64,000 nucleotides of DNA from assembly GCF_900497805.2 (NCBI RefSeq), contig NW_020954581.1:7188142-7252141 (forward strand). The letters are read 5' to 3'. Origin of the DNA: Vombatus ursinus (Eukaryota > Chordata > Mammalia > Diprotodontia > Vombatidae). Shown piece after piece: positions 23,441 to 36,402 of the stretch. The notes beneath the pieces were generated by a model. That model did no database searches and was not told where the DNA came from. It saw nothing but the letters and a program-made list of their open reading frames with translations. Position numbers and translations under genes: made by a program. Within the stretch, counting starts at the first letter, position 1. The number at the start of each line of letters is the position of its first letter.

Positions 23441-24540
23441 TTTGCTCCCCCCTCTATACTACTTTTTGTTAACAGTACTCTTAGCTCCAAGTGATATAAT
23501 AATACATTATTGACCAATGCAGGCAAATCATAAGGAACAGTTCCACCTCTGTTCCTAGGTTAGATTTAATGAAGCTGCTACAAAAATCTGAAAAGAGAAA
23601 AGTTGAAGAATAAGACATAATAAACCATCCTCATTGCACAAAAAACCTCTATAAATTACACATAAGAACAAAATACGTGACAAAAACTGAATTGTTTCTT
23701 ATAATTTGGGGGGAAAATATGAGTAAACTTAGAATGGAATCTCAAAAAAAAAAATCTTCCTGGAGCATGAAACACTATAATTTAAAAAAAAAAGTATCCA
23801 TCATGAATGAAAAGATGCTCCCACACAATTTCACAGAAAATATAAAAATATTTTAGGGGCTGCACATAGCTTAATATGTCATGGCCATTGTCACAGTAAG
23901 GACCTTAGGGGAAAAGGTAGTTATTAAGAAATAGTCTTAAGAAAACAAACAAACAAACAAACAAAAACAACACATTATACAACATCATAGCAGAAAAGAC
24001 TTTAGAGAGCTATTGAAGATCCTAGAAAAGGCACTGAAATATTATGTCTATGTCTGGCTATCATGTATAGCAGGAAAAAAAATTAAAAGTACAAATTCCA
24101 CTTAGAGGCAACGACAACAAAAAAAAAAAAAAAGAGGATATGCTGAATAGAATTTGGAACACAAAAGCATGCCAGACATTCTAGATTTCCTTAATCAGCA
24201 CTTGCAAGAAAAGATAAAAGGTTAAAGTTCATAAAGAGTCAAAGCAGTACAAATAACAACAAAAAAAAATCACGAATCAAAATCTTCACAATAGAGGATT
24301 ATGAAGCAAAATCGAATCTTAGGGGAGAGAAGGGCTGAAGAAGGAGGATATGGGAAGTTCGTGGTCATGTCTATGGACACAAGAAATTCAAAACAATGAA
24401 AACACAAATTGAATCAAAAGAGGAAGGGAAAGCTTCTACCCAATTAAATCAATGAACAGCAGAAGAATTGTATAAAGGGAGATGACTAAAACTCTAGTTT
24501 TTTGAAAGAACTGGAAAGTGACCAGGCCAAATAAGATCTG
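23441..24540. other. Unassigned A-rich sequence
   Basis: Contains several A-runs and a (CAAA)n run at about 23943-23966. No element or exon recognised. Confidence 0.4.
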
Positions 24541-26645
24541 TACATATTGACTTGAATGGTTCAAAATTGTTTCTAAATTGGGAGAAAAGCTCTTTGCCAT
24601 CTTTTTCTCAAATATGTGTTTTGATTGTAGCTTTCTTAATAGAATGCATCACATCTTCACTATTAAAAATGAATGTAGCAATAACTACTCCAGATATAGA
24701 CCAATTGTATGGGTGTGTGTATATCTTAAAACAACCACGGTCTTTATCACTAAATTAAATCATAAGCCCTTAATTATAAACAAGTCACAAACATGCTTAT
24801 ATTTATGAAATAGTGTACATATGCGTAAATATATACATATGATGCACTTGCAAATACCTGTATACCTGCCAACATACATACACAATAATTATTGAACAAG
24901 TCTTCTGAAAATTTAGTATCTACTATGTTCCCACCATGCTGTCCTGCTTTGGCTGCCACTCTAGCTTCACTACTGTGGCTGTATCCTCCCAAACAGACAT
25001 CTGGCCCATGCCTTAGGGCGCTTTTTTTTTTTTCTTTAGTAAAAAGTCCTCTGTATGTAACAAGCCTCAGAAGGGTATTTCACTTCCCATGCAGTAGGGC
25101 ATGTGCTCAAATTCCCCTACCACCACCTCTCTGAATCCTGTTCTAGAAACATGAAACAAATTGTTACTGTTAATCTTCCCAAAGATGTTGGTTTCCCTGG
25201 TTTGGGATAGGCTCTCCCCTATATTCATACATATATACCTTGAGGCATATGGGCTATTCAGAAAAGACTAGTACCTCTGGTTTGAAGTTTTACTGACCTG
25301 TATTCAGGGCTGCTCACCTATATTTGGTGTCTATCTATTACCCAATTCTCACTTGTGGCTCCAAGAAGCTGCAACATCTATAGCAGTCATACCGCAGTAA
25401 ACTGTCTCAGCAGATGGGATAAAACAGGTTGAGGGTAGCAGACAGGCTTTGAACTTGTTGGTGACTTAGGGGATTCCTAAGTGAAACATGTGAAGACTTC
25501 TCCCAGCAGAATATATTATATTCTATATAACTGAATGACATTAAGCTATGTGATTCAACTAGAAAGAATAGGACCAAATGAACCATATTTAATAGCGCCT
25601 TCATCCAGGAGAATATTTTCCAAACCATATCAAAATGTCACCTGGAATCAGTAAGCATAAAGTTCTTAATTTAAACCATAAGAAAAGTGAAACTGTAGGC
25701 TTGGGGCTTAATCTCAATGTCAGATTGAAACAGTGGATGAAGACTATACTAAAAATAACTTGATCATTGTACTAAGAAGACAAATTGTACATAACCTAGT
25801 CAAAGAAGGGGGAAAAAATAACTTGCTAACTGTTAAGACTAACTAGCATCCTGAAATCAATAGGAAATGAGATCTAATTTATGGCAATTAATTCCTAGGC
25901 TTCATTGAATATTTTTTGCAGTGGTAAAATATACCTTGAATGTATCCTAACAAAATCCATATTACATTTTTAAAGCAAAGATCCCTTCATCCTAAAGCAG
26001 TTACAGAAATATTAACACTTCCTCATCAGAAAAATAAAGACAAAAAAAGATTAATATCACATGATAAATTGGTCAAAACGCATGGATAGTTCTGTAACAA
26101 GCATACATTGCTTCTTTATGAAAAAGTTAAGTGTGATAACAGATATACTCATGGAATTTTTCAAATGTAACTGTGGAGGTTTCTTTCTGAATGAAACAAG
26201 TAAAACAGTTTGGGAGTAAGAATTGAATCAAAAGATGCCCCATGGATTGTATCCGAATGATCTTAGCTAAAAGTATTGACAAAGTAGCATCAAAAAAATG
26301 GCTGAACCATGTGGATTCATTTATCTGATCAGAGGCAATTATGATGAGCTCATTACAACCAGAAGTTACAGAAGGACTACTCTCATGGGGACTTCATTTA
26401 GTGATCAAAACAATATACAAGGAATTGTTAGAAATTATGAAACATATTACTGCATGATGTAAAAAATAAAATTTGCTCTTTCTGATCACTTGTCAAGATA
26501 TAACCTGATGACTAGATTTACACATCAAAATTTCACTTTTTTTCATGACCTGACTGAAAGAAAATCCCCATGTTATAAATGAACATCTCAAAATATCTTT
26601 GAGTATTAATAAAATACTAGAATTGAAGAATTATCTCAAGTTCAT
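24541..26645. other. Unassigned sequence
   Basis: No repeat family recognised. Frames of 72-80 codons (24774-24992 -, 24892-25134 +, 25407-25628 -) carry no known motif. A 54-codon frame at 26298-26462 is also unrecognised. Confidence 0.4.
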
Positions 26646-26649
26646 TGTT

Positions 26650-26772
26650 ACCTACCATTATTCCCCATTAAATTGTAAACTCCCTGAAGGCAAGGGCTGT
26701 CTTTTACCTCTTTTTGTATCCTTAGCACTTATCAAAGTGCCTGCCACTTAGTAAATGTTTTAAAAAGTACGT
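26650..26772 (+). mobile_element. L2 LINE 3' end
   Basis: Shows aaattgtaaactccctgaag, ctttttgtatccttagcact, and gtgcctgccacttagtaaat, the usual L2 terminus. Confidence 0.7.
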
Positions 26773-26864
26773 TATTGGAATAATCCTTCAGGTATGAAGT
26801 TAATCCATAAAAAACTTAAAAACAATGTTTTCATTAATTTCACCATGCCCCAAAGTCACCTTTT

Positions 26865-26960
26865 TTATGCAAACAAAAATATTCAAAATATAATTCAAAT
26901 TCAAGATAGAATTCAAATTCAAAATAAAATTCTGCTTCAAAACAAGAAGCAGAAATCAAA
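26865..26960. repeat. Short AATTCAA-type tandem repeat
   Basis: Degenerate units of the form aattcaaattcaa(g/a)ata are repeated about four times. Confidence 0.5.
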
Positions 26961-27129
26961 ATCATGTGGGAATGCAGTGAAATCTTTGTCATTCTGGCTG
27001 CTGCTTGTATATTACCAAATATTTTTTTTTAATTACCTTCTACAAGATGAGTAAGTATGTTGATTAAACATTAAAAAAAACTTATCTTGTCCATGTGTGT
27101 AAAGGCTACAGAACATACCCGTCCCAAAA

Positions 27130-27215
27130 ATGCAGGCATGCATATATACACACATATATGTATGTTTATATGTAAATATACATACACTACATATATAGAG
27201 ATAGATATATTGAGA
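27130..27215. repeat. TA/CA-rich microsatellite
   Basis: Irregular tatata, acacac and gtatgt runs within otherwise unassigned sequence. Confidence 0.7.
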
Positions 27216-27257
27216 GATTTAAATTCCATCAAAAATGACGAGAAGAATTATTTCCTA

Positions 27258-27410
27258 TCAAAAACAACAACAGCTAACATTTATGTACTGTGTCTAAGGT
27301 CTGCAATATACCTTATAAAAATGGTCTCTTTTGATCCTTACAACTCTATGAGAAAGGTGTTCTTATGGCATTTTTACAAATGAGAATGCAACTCAAACGG
27401 ATTACTGATT
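27258..27410 (-). mobile_element. MIR SINE
   Basis: The plus strand reads acagctaacatttatgtact, tcttttgatccttacaactc, tatgagaaaggtgttcttat then tttttacaaatgagaatgca, which follows MIR in antisense. Confidence 0.65.
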
Positions 27411-28438
27411 CTGTATCTTATATTCTATTCTATTATATTTCTTTCTTCAGAAACAATCATAGTTCAGTGCAACTGTCCAAATGATAGAGTGTTCTTGTTA
27501 AACTACCTAAAACACTGGGTATTTAAAACAGTTACCTTGAAAAGCACATATATTTATGGGGCAAACAAATACTATAAGCAAGAGACTAATAATTAATACC
27601 TATTTCAGTGAATGAAGCTGTGTTGAAATAACACTAGAAATACACATTTTTGACTTCTCAACAGAGCATATGTTATAAGCTTTGGCAGTCCCTCTCTGGC
27701 TACCTGTCCCTACAAAATGACTCCTTAGAGCCATGGCTGACTTTTGCAAATGTATCACTCACTTGTTGCAGATAGCATTTGTGGGTCTGTGTAAAGAAAT
27801 CACATTTCTTAGGCCAGCTTTCTGGAAAAGTTTTGATGGTTGTCAGACATCTCACCGCACTATAGCTAACTTCAGGTTTTTTCGCTAACATTAGTGCTTG
27901 GCCACATTGTCTTTTTTGTTCGTTTGTTTTTATTTTTTCTCCCTGTAGACACTGAAGAAAGAAAGAGGAATTAACAAATTACTTTATCCTCGCTTGCCCC
28001 TGGTATCATGCAAAGCTTGTATCCTTCAGTTTGGGTCCCTATGACCACATGTGAATTTGATAGGAGAGAGGCACTTGGTCTTTTATCCATATAGGTACCA
28101 CATGGCAAGGAACCAGTAATGCAGGTCTCTCTCCTCACAATTATTAAGAATGACTGAATATTTTGGTCCTTGTCTGATTGAACAATGATTTTGTATCTAA
28201 TACATAGACATGTTTAGAGATAAAGACAAAGGTTTAAGGATATATCCTAAGGGGAAAAATGAAACTTTATTAGGAAAACCTATGAAAGTAAGAAAAAAAT
28301 TGAAACCAAATATCATTTTAGAAACACAGAATAAAATAAATGTATTAGATATTTATCTCTGTGAGGTTGTGTGTCATATGAAATTACAAGTATTTATTGA
28401 CTTAAGAAAGATATATAACAAAGACAACATGTAGTACT
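27411..28438. other. Unassigned sequence
   Basis: No recognisable element. A 63-codon frame at 27700-27891 (-) and a 74-codon frame at 28210-28434 (+) have no family signature. Confidence 0.4.
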
Positions 28439-28439
28439 A

Positions 28440-28830
28440 CTCATACCTTATAAAGATTGTTTGAAGGAGGACAAGGGTTCAGGAGGGATGTGAAAGCCAT
28501 CTTTAAATATTTGAAGAGCTGTCATGTGAAGGAGAGTTTAGAGTTTCTCTATTTGGTCCCAGAAGGCCCAACTTATGCCAGAGGATGGAAGTTGCAAAGA
28601 GGCAAAGTCTGACATGATATCATAAAACAAATCCTTGCAATTAGAGAGGTCCCCTAGTAGAATGGACTGCCTGGAGAGGTGATGGATTTCCCCTCAAAAC
28701 AGAAGTTTTAAGATAAAGGTTGAATGACTGATTCTCTAAAAAGGTGAAGAGGAGATTCTTGATGAGGGATGCAATGGATTAGATGGTCAATGAGGTCTAA
28801 AACAACTCTCAGATTCTACAATTATATATA
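28440..28830 (+). mobile_element. CR1/L3 LINE 3' region
   Basis: Collinear with the L3/CR1 end: aatatttgaagagctgtcat, gtttctctatttggtcccag, ggaagttgcaaagaggcaaa, tagaatggactgcctggaga and a terminal ggattagatggtcaatgagg with ctctcagattctacaat. Confidence 0.8.
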
Positions 28831-28871
28831 TTTGGATTAAATAAAAAAAATAAACAATGTACATTTTTACC

Positions 28872-29012
28872 CAGAATCACAGAGTTGAAGAGTTGAAAGT
28901 GAACCTAAATGACTATCTTGTCCAACTCGTAATGTGAATCCCAATGACCATATACCCAAAAAATGGTCATCCAGTAACTACTAAAAGAGAGTTCTAAGTG
29001 ATTTTGCATTCA
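28872..29012 (-). mobile_element. CR1/L3 LINE 3' end, antisense
   Basis: The plus strand reads cagaatcacagagttgaaga, aaatgactatcttgtccaac then aaaaaatggtcatccagtaa, the complement of a CR1/L3 terminus. With the preceding sense copy it forms a tail-to-tail pair. Confidence 0.6.
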
Positions 29013-31330
29013 TCTAAGTGTTTACTCTGGGAAGATTTGGGGGAAATTAACCAAATGTAAAATAGGGACATTTGAACAGACAAAGCCTGTTAGTTCACAA
29101 TGTGGGGAAGGAATGTTGAGTAGAAATTGGTTCATAAAGTTGATGCTCACCCTGCTTTTATCAACATGGGCATGTGTCGACAATAAGAATTGTAAAATAA
29201 AGTTTACCAAGTCAAAAGTATTCCCAAGATTTTACTTTTTCTCATATGTAATTAAAATCAAGCAACAGTTCAATTTTTTTTCTTTTTTTGACTACTCTAC
29301 AATTTAGCACAGAAAAATCCCCTAAGGAAGTTATAAATGTTTCCTACAAACATAATGAAGAGAAACATTAGTCAGTTTCAAGCCTCATTTACTCAATGAT
29401 GGGAGGTAACAATGCCATAAATCACTGACTACCTTTTAAGTCATATAATCTTGTGTGCCATAGGCCTTTCAATAATCTTTTACTTTTAGCATCTAGGGAA
29501 TACTTGATGAATAATGTTTTCTGAAGTCTGCAAACATTTTGCATGAACAATGTATTACAATAAAATATGCTCTCTCAAACACAAACATACAAATACACAT
29601 GCTAACAAAGCAGTTAAAGTTATCTGGAAGCCTTCTCTACATTAAGGTAATTTAATAGAAATATTTGATAAAATCATGTTTCCAAGAAAGCTCACCTGTG
29701 ATAAATTCCTATGGAGTGACCATATAATATGTGCCTGGAGATGGTTGAAGTATATGGAAAAATAATATACCTGTGCTTTCGCTAAACAATATTCCACTGT
29801 TGCTTAGCTTATTAAGAACATATGCTCCCAATAGTCTCTTAAGGATTGGCACTCATGATTAGGAAGGAAACAAGTCATTTTTAAATGGACAGGCAAGATT
29901 ATGGACAATTGCACATTATTTTTCAAAAATTCAATCACATAATAAAGGCATATCTTAGAAACATATTTTGAAGAGTGGAATTGAAATTTTAAATCAATTT
30001 TGATCTATTTGAAGTTTCTTTTTATTGTATATTAAAAAGGAGGGGAAAAAAACAATACTTTCCTTTCTTTAATAGGAAAACATGCTGAAAAGTCAAATGC
30101 TTTTTTCAGAATAATGTAGCAAGTCTGGGAATATTTTGATGCATTATAAATACCTCACACATTAAGTTTAACTTAAAAAAATAACGTATGAAAACTTTTA
30201 CAAGTATATATGTCTCAAAGATTTCAAAGATATTAAGAGATGAATCAAAAGCATTGATCTAAACATTTGTATATCATGTTATATTTGGGATGAAGTTGAG
30301 ACTAAAACCAGATTTGAATTTCAGGAAGGTACTCATTCTCCATATGCAAACATAAGCATAAGTGAATAGATGAAAATTAAATGCATTGCATGAGGAAGGA
30401 AGAATAACTTTTTTTTTTACCTTCACTTAATTCTGTGCCTTTGTGCATATCTTTTCTCTGTCCATTCCTTTTCTACTTCCATTTGAATGGAATCTCATCT
30501 CCCTACTGAGCTCTGTTGCCCAGAATGTGCCCTCCATGCGTGTATCTCCAGGTTCAGATGAGGATGAGAATTTGGATCCCTTTGAAGATGTTACCAAAGT
30601 AACATCTTTCATAGAGGGAAAAAAGGGAAAGGTTTGGACCCTCTGCATGTCTTTGGCACAGTTTATTGCAATGGGTTTCATACTTTGGTGGTATTGAATT
30701 CAGAGAACAAAAAACGGATCTTTTGTCTGGAATGCTCACTTGCCCTTTTCTTCTCTTTACCGAGCATAGATGAGAAAATGAAATGCTGTAGAATCAAAAC
30801 CTCTATGGTCTTCACTGAACCCAGATAGTTTTTTCTCCCTTCCTTGTACTGTTTTAGTTTGAACACGATTCTGAGAGTACATATGACTTCATTGCTGATT
30901 TTTGTTTTAAAGCTTTCTGTTTTTGGTATTCATCTTGCTTTAAATTATCTTTCATGAGACCTTAGTGTCTAAGACAGCAAGTCAGATTCCATTTAGACAG
31001 ATTGCTTATAGGAGAAAATATGTTCTGGCAGAAAAATAATTGCTACTTTGAAAAATAAATATTTTTTATTTGACAGTGAATTCTTCTCTTTAGACATACT
31101 GAAACATGTTACTGTGGAATAGTGTTTAATTCCCACCAAAATCAAATAATGGATACAATTAAAGATATATTTTATTTAAAAAGAACTGTTTCTCCATTAT
31201 ATGATTGTACTAACATATGAAGATGATATTGGCATGTTCTCTTATGTTCCAGAATTTGAAAGGGAAAATAGTCTAGGATAAATCTACCTAGTGATATTTG
31301 AATATGTAACAATTTTCACTGACATACCCC
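29013..31330. other. Long unassigned AT-rich tract
   Basis: About 2.3 kb in which I recognise no transposable element. An 84-codon frame (30443-30697, +) contains DEDENLDPFEDV but has no known domain. A weak L2-like wording (ctgtgcctttgtgcatatct) occurs at about 30433. This is one of the longer stretches without recognised repeats. Confidence 0.4.
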
Positions 31331-31332
31331 TT

Positions 31333-31530
31333 AAGTTCAAAGGATCATAGATTTAGAGTTGGAATGGAATTTCCAGGCTATTGAGTTCAACTTTGTCATT
31401 TTGCAGATGAGGAAACTGAGGCTGGGGGGAGCTGAATGACTTGCCTAGGGCTGCATTACTAATAAGGGTCTGAAGCCATGTTTGAACTAATGTTGTCCTG
31501 ACTCCAAGTCCATCACTCTAAAAGCATAAT
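31333..31530 (-). mobile_element. MIR3/THER-like SINE
   Basis: The plus strand reads aggatcatagatttagagtt, cagatgaggaaactgaggct, tgaatgacttgcctagggct and a final ctgactccaagtccatcact, a near-complete antisense MIR3/THER-type copy. Confidence 0.75.
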
Positions 31531-32028
31531 CAGTAGTATCTCCTCAAATACTTATTTAGTGCTTACTGTTTTTAAAATATACTTTCCTGAAACTGTCATG
31601 ACCAAACAATGACAATGACAACATAATTATGTAAAGAAAATCATGTTTATTAACATCATCATTTGGGGGGGGTAAAGCTAGTACCTTTGTTTATCAGCTT
31701 ACATATATCTATTCAAAATGGAGCACGTGGAATATTGTAAACAGGGTAATATTAATGAGCTTGCTCTACTTTCCCTGCAATGATAAATTATTATCTCAAT
31801 TCATTAAAAGTTTGGATAGAAGGAGATAAGCCTCCAATGAATGGTTATAAATTGCATGAAACCATTAGCTGTGAAAAATTAGCCTCTCTTCTTCCATGGC
31901 TGGCCAAAGATCTTTGGCAGTATGGGAATTCATGGAAGAAAGTGGAAAAAAAGACTCAGATTTCCCAAAGTCTCTTCAGATCCAGATCATGTCAGATCAA
32001 CTAACATTTTTAGGTACTTATGATGTCA
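31531..32028. other. Unassigned sequence
   Basis: Nothing recognised. A 74-codon frame at 31780-32004 (+) has no known motif. Confidence 0.4.
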
Positions 32029-32029
32029 G

Positions 32030-32620
32030 CTTATCAGTCAACTAAGATTTATTAAGCATCTACTATGACTCAGGCACTGGATGTGAAATATATTGTGATA
32101 GTCACGGACATACAAAGAGAAAACAAAGAAACAAATAAAAAAAAATTGATCCTACGAAACTTAGATAGCACTGGAGATGGGAGAAGGGATAACATGTACA
32201 TGTGTATATAAATCATGTGCCTTAATCTAATATGGTAATAATATATGTAAAACATTTACAAACCTTGAAGTGCTATATTAAATGCTAGTTATTCATAATA
32301 TAAATGTAGGTTATCTAGAATTAATTGAAAATAATTTCAAAGATGACACAATGATATGCTTTGAGGGAATCCAAAAAGATCTCATACAGGATGACGTGAC
32401 AGCAGAGTTGTATTATGAAGGAAGGTAGGAATTATTAGAGATAGAAGAAAAGAGAGGGCATTCCAGAAGGCAGGCAACACTTGTACATTGGCAAAGGGGT
32501 GGAAGATGTAAAGTAGGACAGCAAGAAATGCCAATAAGACAGTTTCCTGAAGTGGAGGGTACATGAAAGGGAGTTACATAAAGTAGTCCCAAAAAAAGAC
32601 ATTTTTTTCTGATCATACAT
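32030..32620 (-). mobile_element. L2 LINE, antisense, with a MIR tail inside
   Basis: The plus strand starts with actaagatttattaagcatc and ctactatgactcaggcactg, the L2 terminus complement. It continues after 32310 with aaggaaggtaggaattatta, gagagggcattccagaaggc and ggcaaaggggtggaagatgt, matching L2 in antisense. A MIR-type tail (acaaaccttgaagtgctata at about 32260-32280) interrupts it. Confidence 0.65.
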
Positions 32621-34265
32621 TTTTCACATAATCATTTTTTTAAACCACGTACTCCACATAAATTGTCATAATATACTACATCTTACTGTGTATCTATCAC
32701 CCTTTTGGTCACCCACATTTTTAATTCGTAGGAGATCAGATGGTTCTGAGATCTGCACCCATATAATAATAGTACCTAGAAGAAATACTTGTATTAAATA
32801 TAGAAGTGAGAAAATATTCACAAACACATATTAGGACAAAAAAAACAGTGAAAAAATGTTACAAGTCCCACGTGTTGTGCTATGATAACTGAAGGTAAGA
32901 AATATGTACTCCAGAGAAAAAGGTGTGCTCAAATATAAATCCATGTTTCCAGGGTACCACAGTCTCATTTTCATATATAGGCCACCTGGGAGAAAAATAA
33001 AATTATCTAAAAGTTATCCTTTCTCAACATGGGAAAAAAAATCAAATGAAGCATATAGTAAAACAAAGAAAAAGAAGTTAGATTTGACCCTGGTGAAATG
33101 AATTGCATTGTTGCCATGTACCATTCTTTGGGGTACATGGTTTGTTTCTTCAAGTCCTGAGCCAGAGGAAGAACCCAAGTTAGATGATCCCCAGTGATTA
33201 TAGCAATTCTGATTTTTAGAGAGAGGAAGTCAGGTATATGATTTTGAAAACCTACAGCCACCTAAAATCAGAAACTCTTAGAGGAAAAGAATGAAAATTA
33301 AATGCACACCTATTGGTTAGCATTCCAGACAAAGAGTGAAATTTAACTGAGATTAAGGCAAAGATAGACAAAAGATAAAATACTAGATTGCCTGTGGCAA
33401 ATTCTGGGAACAGGCTTGTTCACATGAATTGGGAATACAGCATTAAGCTGAGACAGGCTGTGTTTTATTGGTCCATTAATAAATGCCTCGGGTGCATTCT
33501 GAGGCAGAAGGCCACAGGCTCTTACTCATGATATTTGGAAATGAAATCTTTCCATGACACCAAAAGTAATAGTATTATCAGTTATTTTTTTTAAATTTAA
33601 ATATACCTGAAAACAAGGGAGAAACAGAATCAATTGATGTCAAATGTTTAAATGAAATATTGCAAAGTTTTACTTATTTATTTATTTATAGAAGCAATAC
33701 CTCAAGTGCACTAATGAGTCACCAAAAAAGAAAAAAAAAAAAAAAAGACTGGCTAAGTGAGATGCAGCATAAAGAACAGATTGAAAAAAAATTCTGAGCT
33801 CATACATTTTCATTCCATTGAACATCCCATAGAAGCATTTCAATTACAGGCCTAACTTCCAGGAAGTGGGTGACATTTTAAGCACTCTCATTCAAAAGTC
33901 ATTTCAGATCCAAAGACCCTCATCATCTTCTGAGCAAGTATCAAGTTCAATAGTGATGACAGTAAAGAAACTAGCTGTCTGGGAAAGGAAAAATGACAGT
34001 TTCAAAACTAATGGCAAATTTCTTATCATGATCAAGACGAGTTTCCCCCCCCCAAAAATGTCATCCTTCAGTAAAAGGTGTTAAGGTAGTGGGAAAAGAA
34101 TTATAATATTTATCAAAGTATTTTTTTTAAAAATATGTATGTAGTAATATTTCATGGCCCTATAAAAGAGAAAGCACTAAAAAGTGTTTCATCTTGCAAA
34201 GATCATCAGTCCTTCATTTAACTTATTTCTGGAAAAAGAACACCGGCCTATTTAATGGAAGGTAA
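32621..34265. other. Unassigned AT-rich sequence
   Basis: Contains a short (TTTA)n at about 33672-33690 and an A-run at 33731-33746. No coding or repeat family recognised. Confidence 0.4.
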
Positions 34266-35079
34266 ATTTGCTTCCAAAAAAGCAACAAGATAAAGAAGGG
34301 ACTGTAGTTGGATTTTAGGGAAATTATGGGAAAGATTTAACAACTGATTAGATATTGGTGGGTGGGAGTAAGGAGTGGAGAATGATACTTAGATTGGGGC
34401 CTGGGTGAGTGGGAGAATACTGGTACCCTTGGTAATACTTGGGAAATTAAAAAGAGTAGAGAGTTTAGGGGAAAATATGAGTTAAGTTTTGGACATGTTG
34501 AGTTTAAGATGTCTATGGGACATTCAGTTAGAGTTGTCCAAAAGGTAGCTGAAGATGCAGGACTAGAGGTCAGGAGAGAGGTTAGAGATGGAAAAATTCA
34601 TCTCAAAATCATGTGCATAGAGATGATAATTGAATCCTCACAATCATCAATGAACAAAGAAGAAGAGAAAAGAACCCACGTTGGAGCCCTAGGGTATAAT
34701 GACCACTAACAGTAATAATCTTGTTAAAGATCCAGCAATGGAGCTGACAAAGTACATAGAGAAAAGGAGAAGAAAAACCAGAAAGGAACAGTTTCACAAA
34801 AAATATAAAGAGAAGGGAATATTAATAAGATGGTGACTGACAGCACCAAAGGTTGAAGAGGTACCAAGAAAGATGAGGATTGAGAAAAGCCCATTAGAGC
34901 TGACAAGAAAGAGATCATTGATAACTTGGGAGATAGAAATTTTAGTTGAATTATGAAGTCAGAAGCCAGACTGCAGAAAGTTAAGAAGAGAATGAGAGAG
35001 AAAGATGACTTTCTCAAAGAGATTAGCAATGAAAGTGAGGTGAGAGGTAGCATTATAGCTAAGACGGATGGATGGATCA

Positions 35080-36402
35080 GGTAAGTGCTTTTAAAAAATA
35101 GTATTTAATTTTCCCCAATTACATGTAAAAGTAATTTTTAGCATTCCTTTTTAAAACTTTGAGTTCTAAATTCTCTGTCCTCCTACCTCCCTTCCCCAAT
35201 TGAGAAGGCAAGCAATTCAATATAGGTTATACATGGATAGTCATGCAATACATATTTCCATATTAATCATGTTATGAAAGAAAACAGATAATAAAAAAAC
35301 CTCAAGAAAAATAGAGTAAAAAAGAAGTATGCTTCAAGTATGCTTCAGACACCACCAGTTCTTTGTCTGGAAATAAATAGTATTTTCATCATAAGTTTTT
35401 CAGAGTTGTCTTGGATCATTGTATTGCTGAGAATAACTAAGTCATTCAGAGCTAATCATCTTACAATACTGCTGTTACTTTGGACAGAGTACATTTCCCT
35501 TTGCATCAGCTCATGTAAGTCTTTCCAGGTCTTTTTGAGAGCATCCTGCTCATCATTTCTTATAGCATAATAGTATTCCATCACAATCACATACCACCAT
35601 TTGTTCATCCATTTCCCAATTGATGGGCATCCTCCCAATTTCCAATACCGTGCCACCAGAAAAGAGCTGTTATAAATATTTCTGTACATATACATGCTTT
35701 TTCCTTTTATTTTTAATCTTTTTTTGGACATAGACTTAGTAGTGGCCTGTTAGGTCAAAAGTTTTATAGCCCTTTGGATATTGTTTCAAATTTCTCTAAA
35801 GAATGGTTGAATCAGTTCACAATTTCACCAACAGGGCACCAATGTCTCATTTTTCCCACATCCCCTCCAATTTTTGTCATTCTCTTTTTCTGTTCTATTA
35901 GCCAATCTAATGGGCAATTTGCATTTCTTCTATCAATAGTGATTTAGAGCACCTTCTCATGTTGCTATAGATAGCTTTGATTACTTATCTGAAAACTGTT
36001 AACATTTCTTGATCATTTATCAATTGAGGAATGATTCTTATTTTTATAAATTTGGCTCAGTTCTCTATATATTTGAGAAATGAGGCCTTTATCAGAGAAC
36101 GTGCTTCAAAAATTTTTACAGCTATGATTACTAAATGCATTTCCTTCCATCCTATTCCCCCCCAACTATGTTTATTCTAATCTTTCTCTCCTTTCACCCT
36201 GTCCTTCTTCAAAACTGTTTTGCTTCTGACTACTGCCTCCCCAATCTGTCCCCCCTATCTCCTTCCCCTCCTACTTTCCTATAGAGTAAAATAGATTTCT
36301 ACACCCAATTGAGTATCTATGTTATTCCCTCTTCGAGACACTTCTGATGAGAGTAAGTTTCTCTCACTACCTTTTATCCCCTCCCCAGGGTGAGTGCTTT
36401 TT
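35080..36402 (-). mobile_element. L1 LINE copy B, internally deleted, inserted in L2
   Basis: Target-site duplication ggtaagtgctttt (35080-35092) and ggtgagtgcttttt (36389-36402). On the minus strand the copy has part of the post-ORF1 spacer (36388-36130) and the first ORF2 codons (tagtaatcatagctgt). At about 36110 it jumps to aatttttgaagcacgttctc followed by tgataaaggcctcatttctc, near the ORF2 C-terminus, then the 3' UTR (about 35520-35095). This junction appears the same as in copy A (21407-21440). The minus-strand frame 35456-35731 is ORF2 C-terminus (GCPSIGKWMNKW). Confidence 0.85.

Noticed and set aside
26298-26462. 54-codon frame beginning MAEPCGFIYLIRGN as a possible processed-pseudogene piece
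   Set aside because: Short, no recognised family, no collinear upstream or downstream coding similarity that I can see.
30443-30697. 84-codon frame containing DEDENLDPFEDV as a possible exon
   Set aside because: No known domain, no convincing splice sites, and overlapping open frames on the other strand. Chance is more likely.
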